Both the position numbers and the translations under genes were made by a program. From contig JAHLKC010000031.1 of NCBI GenBank assembly GCA_025449115.1, forward strand, positions 124,001 to 188,000: a stretch of DNA of 64,000 bases, given 5' to 3'. Below are positions 23,201 to 34,400 of the stretch, piece after piece. The DNA is from Chytridium lagenaria. Lineage: Eukaryota > Chytridiomycota > Chytridiomycetes > Chytridiales > Chytridiaceae. Under the pieces are notes generated by a model, which searched no databases, was not told the DNA's origin, and saw only the letters and a list, made by a program, of their open reading frames with translations. The first letter of the stretch is position 1. Every line of letters starts with the position of its first letter.

Positions 23201-24273
23201 CTTAAAGATATTCAAGCACAGATACTGAACGAGGGTATCAGAACGAACATTATTTGTTCGCAGCTCCCTGACTGGTTGCCTGTCAATGTCAAGCTGGGGA
23301 CGGTTGTTGGACAGGTGACATGGAGAATCAATGGTGTTCAGGAGCCTGCATTTAGAATTGTGGATGCCATCTTCACAAATATTCAAGTTACGCCTGGAAA
23401 GCCTATCACTTTTGATTTGCTCATGTCTCCTGATCCTTCCAAGGAGACTGGATTCTTGAAACCTCTTGAAGAGGCTATTCCCTTCTTGGTCCAATTTAAG
23501 GATTACGTAAGTTGTCCTTCTATTGAGCCTCTTTCTGTTTGATCCAATATTTACCCTGTTTTATTTTATAGGCTCAATTTGCTTATCTGGGACGCGTCGA
23601 CGTTTATGAGAAGGGTATCGAAAAGGGCAACTCGTTCAATATCTTTGGTCGCTCCGAATTTGAAGCTCCGGACCTCTACCTCTGGCAACCAATCACCATA
23701 AAACCCCTCATCAGCAACCCCTTCACTAGAAAGGGTCTCCAATTCAAGATTGAGGTCTTCTGGCCTAACCCTGGTCCCCTCCACCTTGACGTCGGTGTTC
23801 TCTCCGTCCGTCTCGAGTCTGAGGGTGATCCCTTGCTCACCATCGAGTCTCCTGGTCCTGTTATCGTCAAGAATGTCAATGAAGGCGCGAATGAGAACCA
23901 AGGACGTCAGGGTCTTGTGAATGGTGTTCTCGCGATCACAATCAGATGGAGCAATTTCAATCCATTGACGTTCTTCGAGAACTTGTTTGATTTATTAAAC
24001 CCAGCCGAGAACTTCAAACTCATCATTGAAACCATCCGACCGAGTGAGGGACCAATTAAGTGGCTTAACATTGGTCTTGAGCAGCTTCCGCGTGATATCA
24101 TTGAGAACTTGCTCCCTACTGTTATCGCATTGCTTGGAAACGTCAAGCTTGAGATTTTTGGATTCAGTCTTTCTGCAAGCTTGATTCCTGGGTTCAACAA
24201 ATTTTTGAGGGCCGCGAAGGCCAAGATTGAGCAATACCCGGCTCAACACTGGAACTTTGTCGAGGAACTGTAA
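14247..24273 (+). CDS. Giant type II membrane protein with tandem LEA-2/DUF3712-like repeats (Tag1-like layout)
   Basis: The ATG at 14247 begins a ~190-residue cytosolic region with acidic (DSDNDSD, DDDEEEEF) and basic stretches. Then comes one membrane segment, split by a 173-nt intron (14850-15022), with MLVMIPLAYFVIIP on the far side. The remaining ~2,500-3,000 residues are lumenal/extracellular beta-sandwich domains of LEA-2/DUF3712 type. From ~19.1 to 22.7 kb a unit of about 160 residues recurs, marked by I-G-x-S/N-x-x-D-x-I/L-T and then hydrophobic strands. The last 1.9 kb (22.4-24.27 kb) is cleanly open and ends at TAA 24271-24273. Single-base frame changes are dense between 14.8 and 22 kb. 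The layout resembles yeast vacuolar Tag1 and fungal DUF3712 proteins but is much longer. Role in the cell is unknown; a lipid or membrane role is inference. Confidence 0.65.
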
Positions 24274-25840
24274 TTGCGTTTCTTTTCTTGTTTCTATTCC
24301 TTTTTTTCAATCTTTCTTTAGCTTTTCGCTCGAAAGCTTTTTCCTGTCTATGCTTCCTTTTTTACTTTTTTTTTTTTTTTTCTTCAAACGCTCTCTCATC
24401 ATAATGTTTCATTTTCCCTGATACTCTTTGTCTTTTTTGGATATTATTCCGTCGCGAAGTCCAGTCCTTCCCATATACTTTTCCTTCTTTAGCTGTCACC
24501 TGTTTTACCTCTCCGCACACCATGTATTCAAATATTGTCTCTCATGCTAGATATCTTACCTATTACTATCGTTTCTATTTCGTCAGAATAAAAGAAGTTA
24601 AACAGCATAGCCGTTGTAGCCACTAACCCTGGATCTTTTGAGGCCGTCAGGACTTCAGAAGGAAAGTTCCCGTCATGGCAGCTATTAAGTCATTCATGAT
24701 TTGAGCGACTAGGCTTCTATCCTGATTGAAGGCAGCCTGCTTCTTTTAACTGCAGATCCTATAGGAACGAAATTGAGCGTTGCTTTCTTTATCTTTTCCG
24801 GTAAATGACTCTGTCCTGTAAGCTCGCCGCCGGCAATATGCAATCTATTTGTATAGCTTCAGATTCAGCTGATGAATATTGATCTGATCCTTGCAGCTGT
24901 GCTGGCTTCCGAGCAGTCTTAGCAGCGTTCACTGACAAAATTTGAGATGGCGTCTTCTTTCCGTCCGATATCTCCGCATGTAAGGAATCGCATATGTGCA
25001 TGCATTTCAGTTTTGGTATTCCTGGTCGCGTGTTCATACATTTGATTGATAGATCCTTAAATATCTGATACTTCCTCCATCAATGCACTATGCCGCATGA
25101 GCCCCTTTACTCTTTGAATCTCTTCTTCGCGATTACATACAGGTTCCACCATCCTGGCCGTTTGAGTCGACCTGCGAATTTGGCATCGTCCTCTGAAACT
25201 TCTCCTCCACTATTTGGAGAGCGCTCCGTCGTCTCTTTTGCCAAAGAACTAACCCCGGAACTTGTCGCGTCGGTGTTTAGTTCTCATATTGATGAACCGT
25301 CTTCCGCGTTCCTGAATTCAATTAAAGGTTTTAGCCTCGCATGTCGAACGAATTTGGTATGTGACTCGAGCGGAGGGGGAAGGGGGGCATAGGTGACAGC
25401 CTATGGTGCAAAGTGGAAAGAGCAGGAGGAGCCGTCGTCCGGTCTTATTTACTCACGTCGGAAGATAAGGTCAGGTAGTGTAGTCTAGGCAAACCGACGC
25501 TCTCAATGGGCTCTATTGACAAAGACGGACTGTTGGAGAGCAACAATGACGATGCGAAATCAACAGATGTCGGACCAGCATCATTCTAATGAATAAGAAA
25601 GCTTAAGGCTAGTTTAAAATGGCTTATTTCTACAGCAGAGTGCTCTATTCCCTCCATTGGTTGAAAATGATGAGCCCGTCGACGGTATGACTTTCTCACC
25701 AACGGCCTTCTTGACCTGATTAAAATTAAGGTCCAGACTAAAGGTGGAATGCTCCTCTAGGAGCTTTCGCTGTAATTTCATACGGTCAGTATCCTCTCTA
25801 TCTGCGTTGTTAGTTCTCTTCACGTCAGCATTTGCATTCC
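24274..25840. other. Intergenic, no supported gene
   Basis: Between the giant repeat gene and the first TmcB-like gene. It starts with T-rich sequence (T-run at 24366-24381), and an AATAAA lies at 24587. A 100-codon frame at 25090-25392 has protein-like Ser/Pro composition but no relatives I recognise, and minus-strand frames overlap the next gene's start. I annotate nothing firm here. Confidence 0.4.
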
Positions 25841-28800
25841 ATGTCATCTTCAGAAGATAATACAAATACTATTTTGACAAACTCCTTCGATAAACATGGC
25901 AGGCGGAGGAGCCCCTCCGTCTTGAGTTCGAGGACGGGATCCCAGGGCGGCGCAAGGGTAAGTAGCCACGCTACTACATTACCGCACTTGACCTCATATC
26001 TAAATGTGGGCCTGTTTAGGGATGGGAAAAAACTGTGGCTTCGTACAAATCGGCGTTCTTCGATCTTCTCTGTTCAATGATGAAGGTAACCCCGTACCTT
26101 GAGCACGCATTCACAATCTCAGAACGAGGGAGGAATAGATCAGTACTTTGCAGTTGGTGTTATACGTTTCATTTTGGATTTATTCAAATACTGTCCTTTT
26201 GCTTTTCTTCTTTTGAGTGGGGACCTTACGGAAATAGTTTTGGGGACGGTAAGATAAGAGCATGATGATAAAGCTAAATTTCAAGCTATTTCGACGCTCA
26301 ACGTCGCTCGACCAGTCATAAAGGCATTTGGGCAGCAAGGCCAGCTAGGTTTAATTGGATTGTCTTTGACAATCGTAAGTCAACGCATACTACATTACCG
26401 ACTAATATATAGGTATTTCTCACTCTTGCAAATGCAGGATACAACCTTCACAGCTTTTACACCAAAAACTTCAAAGCTGGTGTTTGGCCGTTGAGGGCGA
26501 TGAAAATTCTCGTTCAGTGGCAAACGACTCTTTTATACATTCCAACCCTAAAGTCCTTGCAACGGCTCATATATGTGATCCCACCAATGCAGAAATATTT
26601 ACGTGCAACGGGAGCTTGCATAGATTCTTGATAGTTATTTGCGGTATATTTATAGTCCTCTACGCCGCCTTTATAATGTATTTCATTACTCCTGTTTGTT
26701 CTCACTTATTTTAAGGTTGATGTCGATCGCTTACTTCCAGCCTGATCCGAGGACTCCAAATTTTGATGCGCGACCACTTCCTATCGCTGAATTTTTAGAG
26801 GTGACTCTGAAAACTGCGGTCACATTGTCTTCAGAAGCTGTAGTGGGAACAAGGCACACATACGTGATTTCACTTTTAATTTTTTTCGCAAGTACAGCAG
26901 CATTTTTGGCAGGCTTAAAATCTTTACCGTAAGGATTTATTGTAATTAAACTTGCTAACTCTTTCATTTACAAGATATTACCAATTCTTGGCAAATATCA
27001 TAAAGTTTACTCTAAATATGGTGCTGCAATATGCTAGCTTTCTGTCTCTGATATTAGCATTTCTACCTCAAAATGACTCCAATACTGTCTTTTACGTGTT
27101 CGTTGGAGGGGCCGCGATTTTAGTTCCTTTACACACTTGTTTTAACATAATGAATATCAAGCATCTAACTTCCAAGAAGAGGTGATTACAATATTTTTAT
27201 TTAGCGATTTAATACAGATAAAGAGTCGAAGACGCACTTATATTCATCAAGAAAAGTGAGCTTAAGGCGGATGAAAAGGCCAGAGCTTTCGTAGAATATT
27301 TGAAAATGACGAGCCCGAAAGATCCAACTATATTGTCTAGATTCGTATGGAAAGATCCAACGCCGGAGAACATTGACTTGGTTGAATCACTTTTTCAGTA
27401 CTCGATACAACACTTTACTCCTGAAACGGATGATTTATCGAGACTAATGAAAGCGAGACGACGAAGGAAACAAGCACAGAAGATAAAGTACCCACCTGGA
27501 GCTGCCTTTCTGAATGAGCAGTACGGACTCTTCTTGAAGCTGCAAAAAATGACTATACGCTTTCTCAGCTATATTTTAAGGTAATAAGTCCTTTCACAAG
27601 ATCTTTGACATTTCTAGCGAGCCAGTCAGATGAACCCTACTTTAGCAATTCAAATTGTCATCTACCCAAGCCGAAAAAGACCGCCGAGAACGTCTTATTG
27701 AGCAAGAGCGGGTGGAGCCATAAAGTTTAGTCTATTTATTTATCTAATGCTAAAAAAAACGTAGGATGGATGCTGTTGATCGAGTTGAATATAAGCAGCT
27801 GCTTAAGGTACTTATAGGGTAAAGCACAGCATTTAATTTTAACAGCAAGCATCAACGTATCATCGAGAAACAGGAAAATATCTTAGCACTTTCTGGAAGG
27901 TTTACATCAGGTCCAAGTTACTCTGTTTTAATAGATAATTTTAGACTCTTACTTTAGGCGGTTCCAGCTACGAAGAGCTGTCCGATCTGTTTCAAAAAGT
28001 GGATCGTTCCGAACGAGAATGCATCAGGTTTTTTATATATTGAAAGATTTACGCGATAACGTTCACAGATACTATACTCTTCTGTACTCCCGTTTCGGGT
28101 ACATACCTAGAGTTCTACAGCAATATGCCGATTTTTGTGATCTTGTCGCTCGAATTGATGAGGGAGAAGGTCTGCGAGCAGAGCTATCAGATTTAATGGA
28201 GGAGACTGCAGCCGATGACGGAGTAGACGGCCGCTCACAGTTCTCGGACAGCCAGCAAAGAATCGAGGTCGCAGGCAGCAATGGATCACCGTCAGCTTAC
28301 CTCTCAGCAAGGCGAGGCACTCTTGCTCTTCCAGATTTTCCACCAATGATACTGAGACCAGTACGAGGTAAATAGAGCGGGCGTTGTTGTGGTATTAACA
28401 TAATCCCCAGAACGGAGAGCGCTGAAGGCGTTTAAGCGAGCTGTTTCAGAAATTCAAAATTTCCATAGAAAAAGAACATCACTCATGATCGCGGGATTTT
28501 GTTTTGGACTCCTAGTTATAGCTTCCTCTACAGTGGGCTCAATTGAATTTTTACTACGTTAGTATTTTCTTCGACTGCTCTCTCTTTCTTTGGCCTTCTT
28601 ATAACTTTACTTTATTAGAGGTAGATTTAATGCAAAAATTATATTGAATAGTTAGCGTCTTCAAACTACAGTTGATCAGGTTCATACGAGTGGAAATATG
28701 TCGTTTTGGGCCCTCGAGGTGAAGTTATATATGAATTGAACTGCTTTTGACTTTTAAATTAGACTGTTTTCACTTTACGACAGGTTGGTTGAATATTCTT

Positions 28801-31182
28801 AGCTATTTCTGTCTTACTTCTACAGATGCAACTAACTACATGGGGAAACCGGCCGGAAAATTTTACTCTATTGAAGCGGCAGCTTGGCGAGACTGTCAAT
28901 CATTTGCAGTCGGCAAACGTTATCTTTTCTTTGGTAACGACCGCATCGACAACCAGTATAAGAGAAAAATTGTACCTTGGGTAACATATTTGGGAGTGGA
29001 TCTCAGCACTCCATTCGCCATAGAAAACAGGTCCCTGGTTGATGTTACCCGATTGTACGCATCTCATGCCTCAGAACTTCAGAGAAAGGATATGGAGTTT
29101 TTCAGCTCATTTTATAATACGTCGGTGCTCGTATCTGGTGTTTTACAAGACATGCGGTTGACAAATCATAGCATTACGCAGCCTTGGCGAGTACGTTTAT
29201 GAAGTTAGTAACGCGATTAATAGGTATAGGGTGTCTTTGATAACTTTTGATCGTTATCGGGAATTGGGACAAGATTAACGAATTCTGACGGAATCTAACG
29301 AGCAAGAGATTAAAGTGGTTATGCTTCTTCTGATAGCGATGTATTCTGTTTGGGTTGGACTGCTTCTTGGTATGGGTATGTTTGTCTTGCGGCCTTTCGT
29401 GAGATACGTAGAATTGCAAAGGCATTCTGTTATCACTGCATTTTTGCACTTGCCACAGAGTACGTGCATTGAGATGTTTCTGCAGTATAGATATGACAAG
29501 AATAGAGGGAGGGGTGATGGAGAAGAATTTTATCCTGATGAAGCCAATGATTCCGGTGGATCAGATGATGAAGCGAGTAACCAGTCGAGAGCTTTTGCTT
29601 TAAAAGGGACGTCATCTAGATTTAGAGCGATAAAAGCGGCGTATATATGGGGCTTAATGTATTTTGTAAGCTCGATGCATGTCTGCGCGTCTAATATTAT
29701 GCGAAAGTTTGTAATTTTACAATTTCAATCGCCTTTAGTATCATTTGGCTTCAGATGCAGATGGCTTCAGCTGGGAGAAGACTTCAAAGAAGTGCATCGG
29801 TAACTAGCATTTAAATTTATCATTGAATATGATTTTAGATACCGTTCCTTGTGCAAGGGTTTGCGGCCATATCGACAGAAATATTGTTTGCAGACCCTAT
29901 ATCTTCCATTCCTAAGGAAACATATGCAAAAGTGATATTTGAAGAGGCATAACTTTTTTTTTCAAATTTTATCTAACCTATTATAGCTTGGGCTGTTTAC
30001 AAGATACCGCGAGGCTATATTATACGGGAACAGTAGTATGAACCTTGCTCCGTACAAGCTTTCAAAGTTCGAAAGGGATATATTTTTTCAGAAGCGGTAT
30101 CAATCCAATACAGTCTCTTTGCATAATCTTTGCAACCGAGTTCTTGAGGACGCAGTGAGGCTTATCTCGCTCCCAAACTTTTCCCCATACGAGCCAGCCT
30201 ATAGATCTTTACTTAGCAATAGCCCTGATGTCGTTAAAGGGTATCTTGGATATGCGAACCATATCAGTTCTGGATTTAGGCATTATCGTGAGATTTTGGT
30301 AAAGAAAATTGAATTGAGCTTGCATGAATAATCAATTATTTAGTCTTTAGTGAGCACCAAGATTTTGTTTCCAATTACAATATTTTTCGTGTTTGTAATC
30401 TACTGGAAATCGTTTCAATTCAGTTTAAAAATGGTTCTTGAGGAAAATTCCAAAACAATACGGCTAATTTTAATGATGCCGCTGAGTGCCGTTGCGAAAA
30501 ATGAAAACATTAGGTAAGTTTGAGCTTATAGATATCAGTCTATTAACACATCTCCATACAAATAGGAAACTTCTCAGTAATGGCATTGATGTAAGAGGCA
30601 GTTGCCAAACGAAAGTAACATTTTTAGATTACAGATATTCCTGAGTTTCATGCGCTTAGTGGAAGTTCGGATGATGGAAAAATCCGAGATATCATGAAGT
30701 CACTCCATCAGCAATCTAACAGTCGTCAACGATCATCGTCTGTTCCTAACAAGGATAGCGAACACAGAAGAGCACCCAGTGAATTTATGCCTTTGGCGTC
30801 ATCTCCTCTTCCTTTGTATCGTTCGCCTACGGTGGCTTCCCGTGAAAGTGTTCTTGGGGATTTGGACGGCATAAGACAGCCGGCTTCAATTCATCCCAGC
30901 GATGAACAGAGAGTGACGACTGGTGCCAACAATGTCCATGAAAAACGCATTGAGCTCGATATATCGACTTCATGCAAAGTAAAACCGCTTCCGGACATAT
31001 CAAAATCTCGGCAAAAGAGAGCCTCCGTGAGTTTCTCAAACGAAGAAGCTGAAGACCTTAAAAAAGTCGCTGATGGCATTCGACGGTCAGATGCTGAGTC
31101 TGGAGACTATCAAAACGAAACTAGTGAGGCAATCTCATTTAGACCGGGTGCAGCGTTTCGCTTGCCGCCGGTAGAAAAATAA
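25841..31182 (+). CDS. TmcB/TmcC-like multi-pass protein with TPR region, copy 1
   Basis: Exon 1 (25841-25957) ends in frame at GGAR; introns at 25958-26019 and 26086-26122 join it to GWEKTVASYKSAFF. Then follow WGPYGNSFGD, multi-pass membrane segments, FQPDPRTPNFDARPLP, a helical repeat region starting FVWKDPTPENIDLVESLF with FLNEQYGLFLKL, and RVLQQYADFCDLV, the mark of the TmcB/TmcC TPR domain. Next come an ectodomain between membrane segments (GNMSFWALE, then a Cys/Asn-rich stretch), a final membrane pair, an acidic linker, and a ~160-residue disordered Ser-rich tail. Single-base frame changes occur near 26174 and 26548. The stop is TAA at 31180-31182. Such proteins are known by family from slime mould macrocyst proteins, ciliates and chytrids. 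A sensory or signalling role at a membrane is inferred, not proven. A near-paralogue follows 290 bp downstream. Confidence 0.75.
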
Positions 31183-31260
31183 AGTTGGCAAGAGCCAGTA
31201 CTTTATCTATTTTATGACATGAGCCAATCGAGAAAGTGGAGCTACAACTGTTAAAGAAAG

Positions 31261-31266
31261 AATAAA
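31261..31266 (+). terminator. Possible polyadenylation signal
   Basis: AATAAA about 80 nt after the stop of TmcB-like copy 1 and before the start of copy 2. Position and sequence fit a fungal 3'-end signal, but the surrounding DNA is A-rich. Confidence 0.35.
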
Positions 31267-31472
31267 GAAAAATAAAATTACTAGGACGTTCATCTAAAAC
31301 TTTGGAAGCAGATGTCCAGGGCGGATACACTATACTTATCACTAGCAAAATTACTTGGTGCGATCTGGAATCTGCGGCCAATGGTGATCCATTAAGAGCT
31401 ACTTCCATAGAAGATTTGCATACAAGGTTCCCGAAGAAAAGAGCAGAGCTTGTAAATAAATCTTGCGGTGCG

Positions 31473-34400
31473 ATGGGCGCCGATGCTGCTAAGTCCCTTC
31501 GAAGTTCACGCTCAGGCGTTTCAAGAAGCCAACAGGTGACAAGTCTTTCAAAGACAATTTCTAAATCAATTAGAAAGGATGGCGGAAGACTGTGGGTACA
31601 CTCAAGAACGCCTTCTTCAACATGGTCTGCGCCATGATGAAGGTACGTGGCTCCTCCATACGATGAGTTTAAGACGTTTATTACTCAGGCCGAATCGGGG
31701 GAGAGACCAATTTTCGTTTATTTGAAGATTGCAATTGAAACGGTGCAGCATCTTGCTTTCTCCTTTGATGGGTTCAAGTGGGGTCCGATGGGGGACAGAA
31801 TTGGAAACAGTTGAGTTCAAAGCTTTCTAATGTCGCTCATTACCAAGTTTAGTTTTTGTATATTCGCAATTTGAGGATCGCCTTGTGGAATCAACGAGCT
31901 TCACGGTACAACTGGCCCTCGCTTGTCTCGGAATGCTAGTGGTAGATAGAGAGCAGAGTACCGATATACGCTAACATGAACTAGATTATACTGATGATAG
32001 TGGATGCAATTTATGTCATCCTTAGTTTCTTTTCAAAAGACTTTAAGGCTGGGGTTTGGTTTAGATAATTTTGCACAATGTTAACAATTATAGGTTTGGC
32101 CGCTCCGGTTTCTGAGAATTTTGGTGTCGCTTTTATCTAGTGTTCTCTTTTTACCATAATTAGCTCTCTGCAATCTATCTATTCATGCCCAGCGGAGCCC
32201 AACCTTGACTTCTTCGAATGCTACAATACTTTTCACATTGTATTAATAGTGATATGCACTATCGGCATTGTGATATTAGTTGTATTCACTGCGTATGATT
32301 GACGAACATGTTTATTTTTTGCTAATTTTATATAGAATTATGGCCTTGGCCTTCTATACTCCAGATCCCCATTCCAGGGAGCTTGAGGCGCGACCGCTTC
32401 CGGCGCAAGATGTCTTTTTAATTATTGACAAAGCAGTGACACTTCTTCTGGCAGAGCGTGTTGCAGTTTACTCACACTCTTTCTTTGCATTCTATCTTAT
32501 ATGCTCTTCTACCCTATTTCAAGTGATGTACTTGATGAGGTTGCCGTAAGTCTTTTGATTTTCTTTTTAAGGCTGAACGTGATGCTTCAGGTTTTACTGG
32601 AAAAGTATGAACAAAATTCAATACTTGCGGGTATCTCTTTTGCAGTGGGCAGCACTGATTGCTGCAGGGCTTACGTTTCGCCCTGCCGAATCTGACGCCC
32701 CACTTATTGTATTTTGCGTCGGGCTGATACCAGTTTTGCTCCTTCATAATATTTTTTTCGAATGGAGATATAAATTTTCGACCTCTAAGCAAAGGTGGAC
32801 TTAATTGTTTGGGTAATTTTCTTTAATTATGTAGGCTTCTTGAGGCAGTTGAATTTGTGGATAATAGCGATCTGGAAGGACAACTGCCTTCCGAAGCACT
32901 AATGCGAAGACTAAAAATACGCAACCCGTTTGATGTGACCGTTTTGGTCCGCTTCGTTTGGAGAGACCCGACACCCGAAGATGTAGATTTGGCCGACACC
33001 CTTTTCCAGTTTTCGTTGCAATATTTTATGGACGAAAATCAAAACAAAATTAAGCGGCCTTTCTCATTCGGAAACAGTGCCGACTCGCGTGCCTTCCTTT
33101 GCCAGCAATATGGAATGTTTCTAATGATATGCAAGGGCGACTTAACAACTTCACAGCTTTATTTTAAGGTATTTTTATAGATAAATGTATATCTAAGTCC
33201 TTTCAGCGTGCGCAGCAAATGAAGCCGTATCTGATAACAGAGTTTGTTACTTTCGAGGCAGAAAAGGATCGGAAGGAAAGGGTATTAGCGCAGGAGCGCG
33301 GAGGCGGGATCAAGTAAATTAAACCCGCCATTTAAATCTTACGATTATTTACAGAATGGACATTGTCGATCGTGTTGAGTATCGCCAGCTTTTGAAGGTA
33401 GTGACTGTTGTCATAGTTTAAGTTAAATCTATTAGCAAGCCACTTTATATCATAGAGAAACAGGAAAGCAAACCAGCAATTTTTGGAAGGCTCTTGCGAT
33501 GGGTAATCCTAACATAACAACAATCATCTCGATATTTTCAAAAATGGAAAGAGCTGAGAAAGATGCTCACAGGTAAATTGTATAATATTGATAATTGCTA
33601 ATTAATTATTAACAGATACTACCGTCAGCTTATGTCTAAATTCTCGTATATGCCCAAAGTTCTGCAGCAATACGCAGATTTTTTGGATCTTACCAATGAA
33701 GTGAATAACGCGGATAACGTTCGAATGGACCTTCGCGAAATTATGGAAGAGCAGGAAAACGTCATGAGCCAAAATGACTTGGGCAACGACGTAATGTCTC
33801 AGAACGGTCGAACTCTTTCATTTGCCCAATACGCGCAGACACGTCGTGGCACAATGAGCACAGTGCAAGGGGCCTTACCCAGTATATTTCGAACGATGAA
33901 AGGTAATAAAAAACTTAAAAATGTGATGATGTTTTGAATTTTTTTAGAAAAGCGTGCCCTCATCGTGTATGGTCGGGTTGTCACAAACTTTCAAGAGCAT
34001 TATCGAAAAATGTTGTCCACCTTAATTGGAATCTTTTGTATCATCTTATTTGCTATTTTGACGGCCGAAGTGCTTTCTGCTGAAGTTCTTTCAGGTAAAG
34101 TCCATTTAATATTTACCCTCTAATATGTTCTTAGAGGTATGTGGCCTGGTGAAATATAACAAAGGAAATTCTTAACCTTAAAATAGAATTTGAAATTAAG
34201 TGTTAACCAAGTTCATCAAAGTGGAAATATGTCGCTTTGGAGCCTACAGGTAAATTTCACTCTTAATATTCACAAAAAATAATTCTTTCTGCATAATACA
34301 TACTTAACATCGCGACTAACATTGCCCTTATCGTAACATAAATTATAGATACCTTTTTTTTGTTCGTCAGGTAATCATCATAACTTTTTACTTTACCTTA

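Noticed and set aside
25090..25392. 100-codon plus-strand frame with Ser/Pro-rich, protein-like composition
   Set aside because: No recognisable family, no clear splice partners and no link to the TmcB-like gene that starts at 25841; kept as non-coding.
25614..25865. Minus-strand frame overlapping the start of TmcB-like copy 1
   Set aside because: Its first in-frame ATG lies inside the overlap and the plus-strand exon there is well supported by splice sites and paralogy.
31302..31472. In-frame upstream extension of TmcB-like copy 2
   Set aside because: It opens only with TTG; the first ATG is 31473 and the peptide from there matches copy 1, so the extension is probably 5' untranslated sequence.
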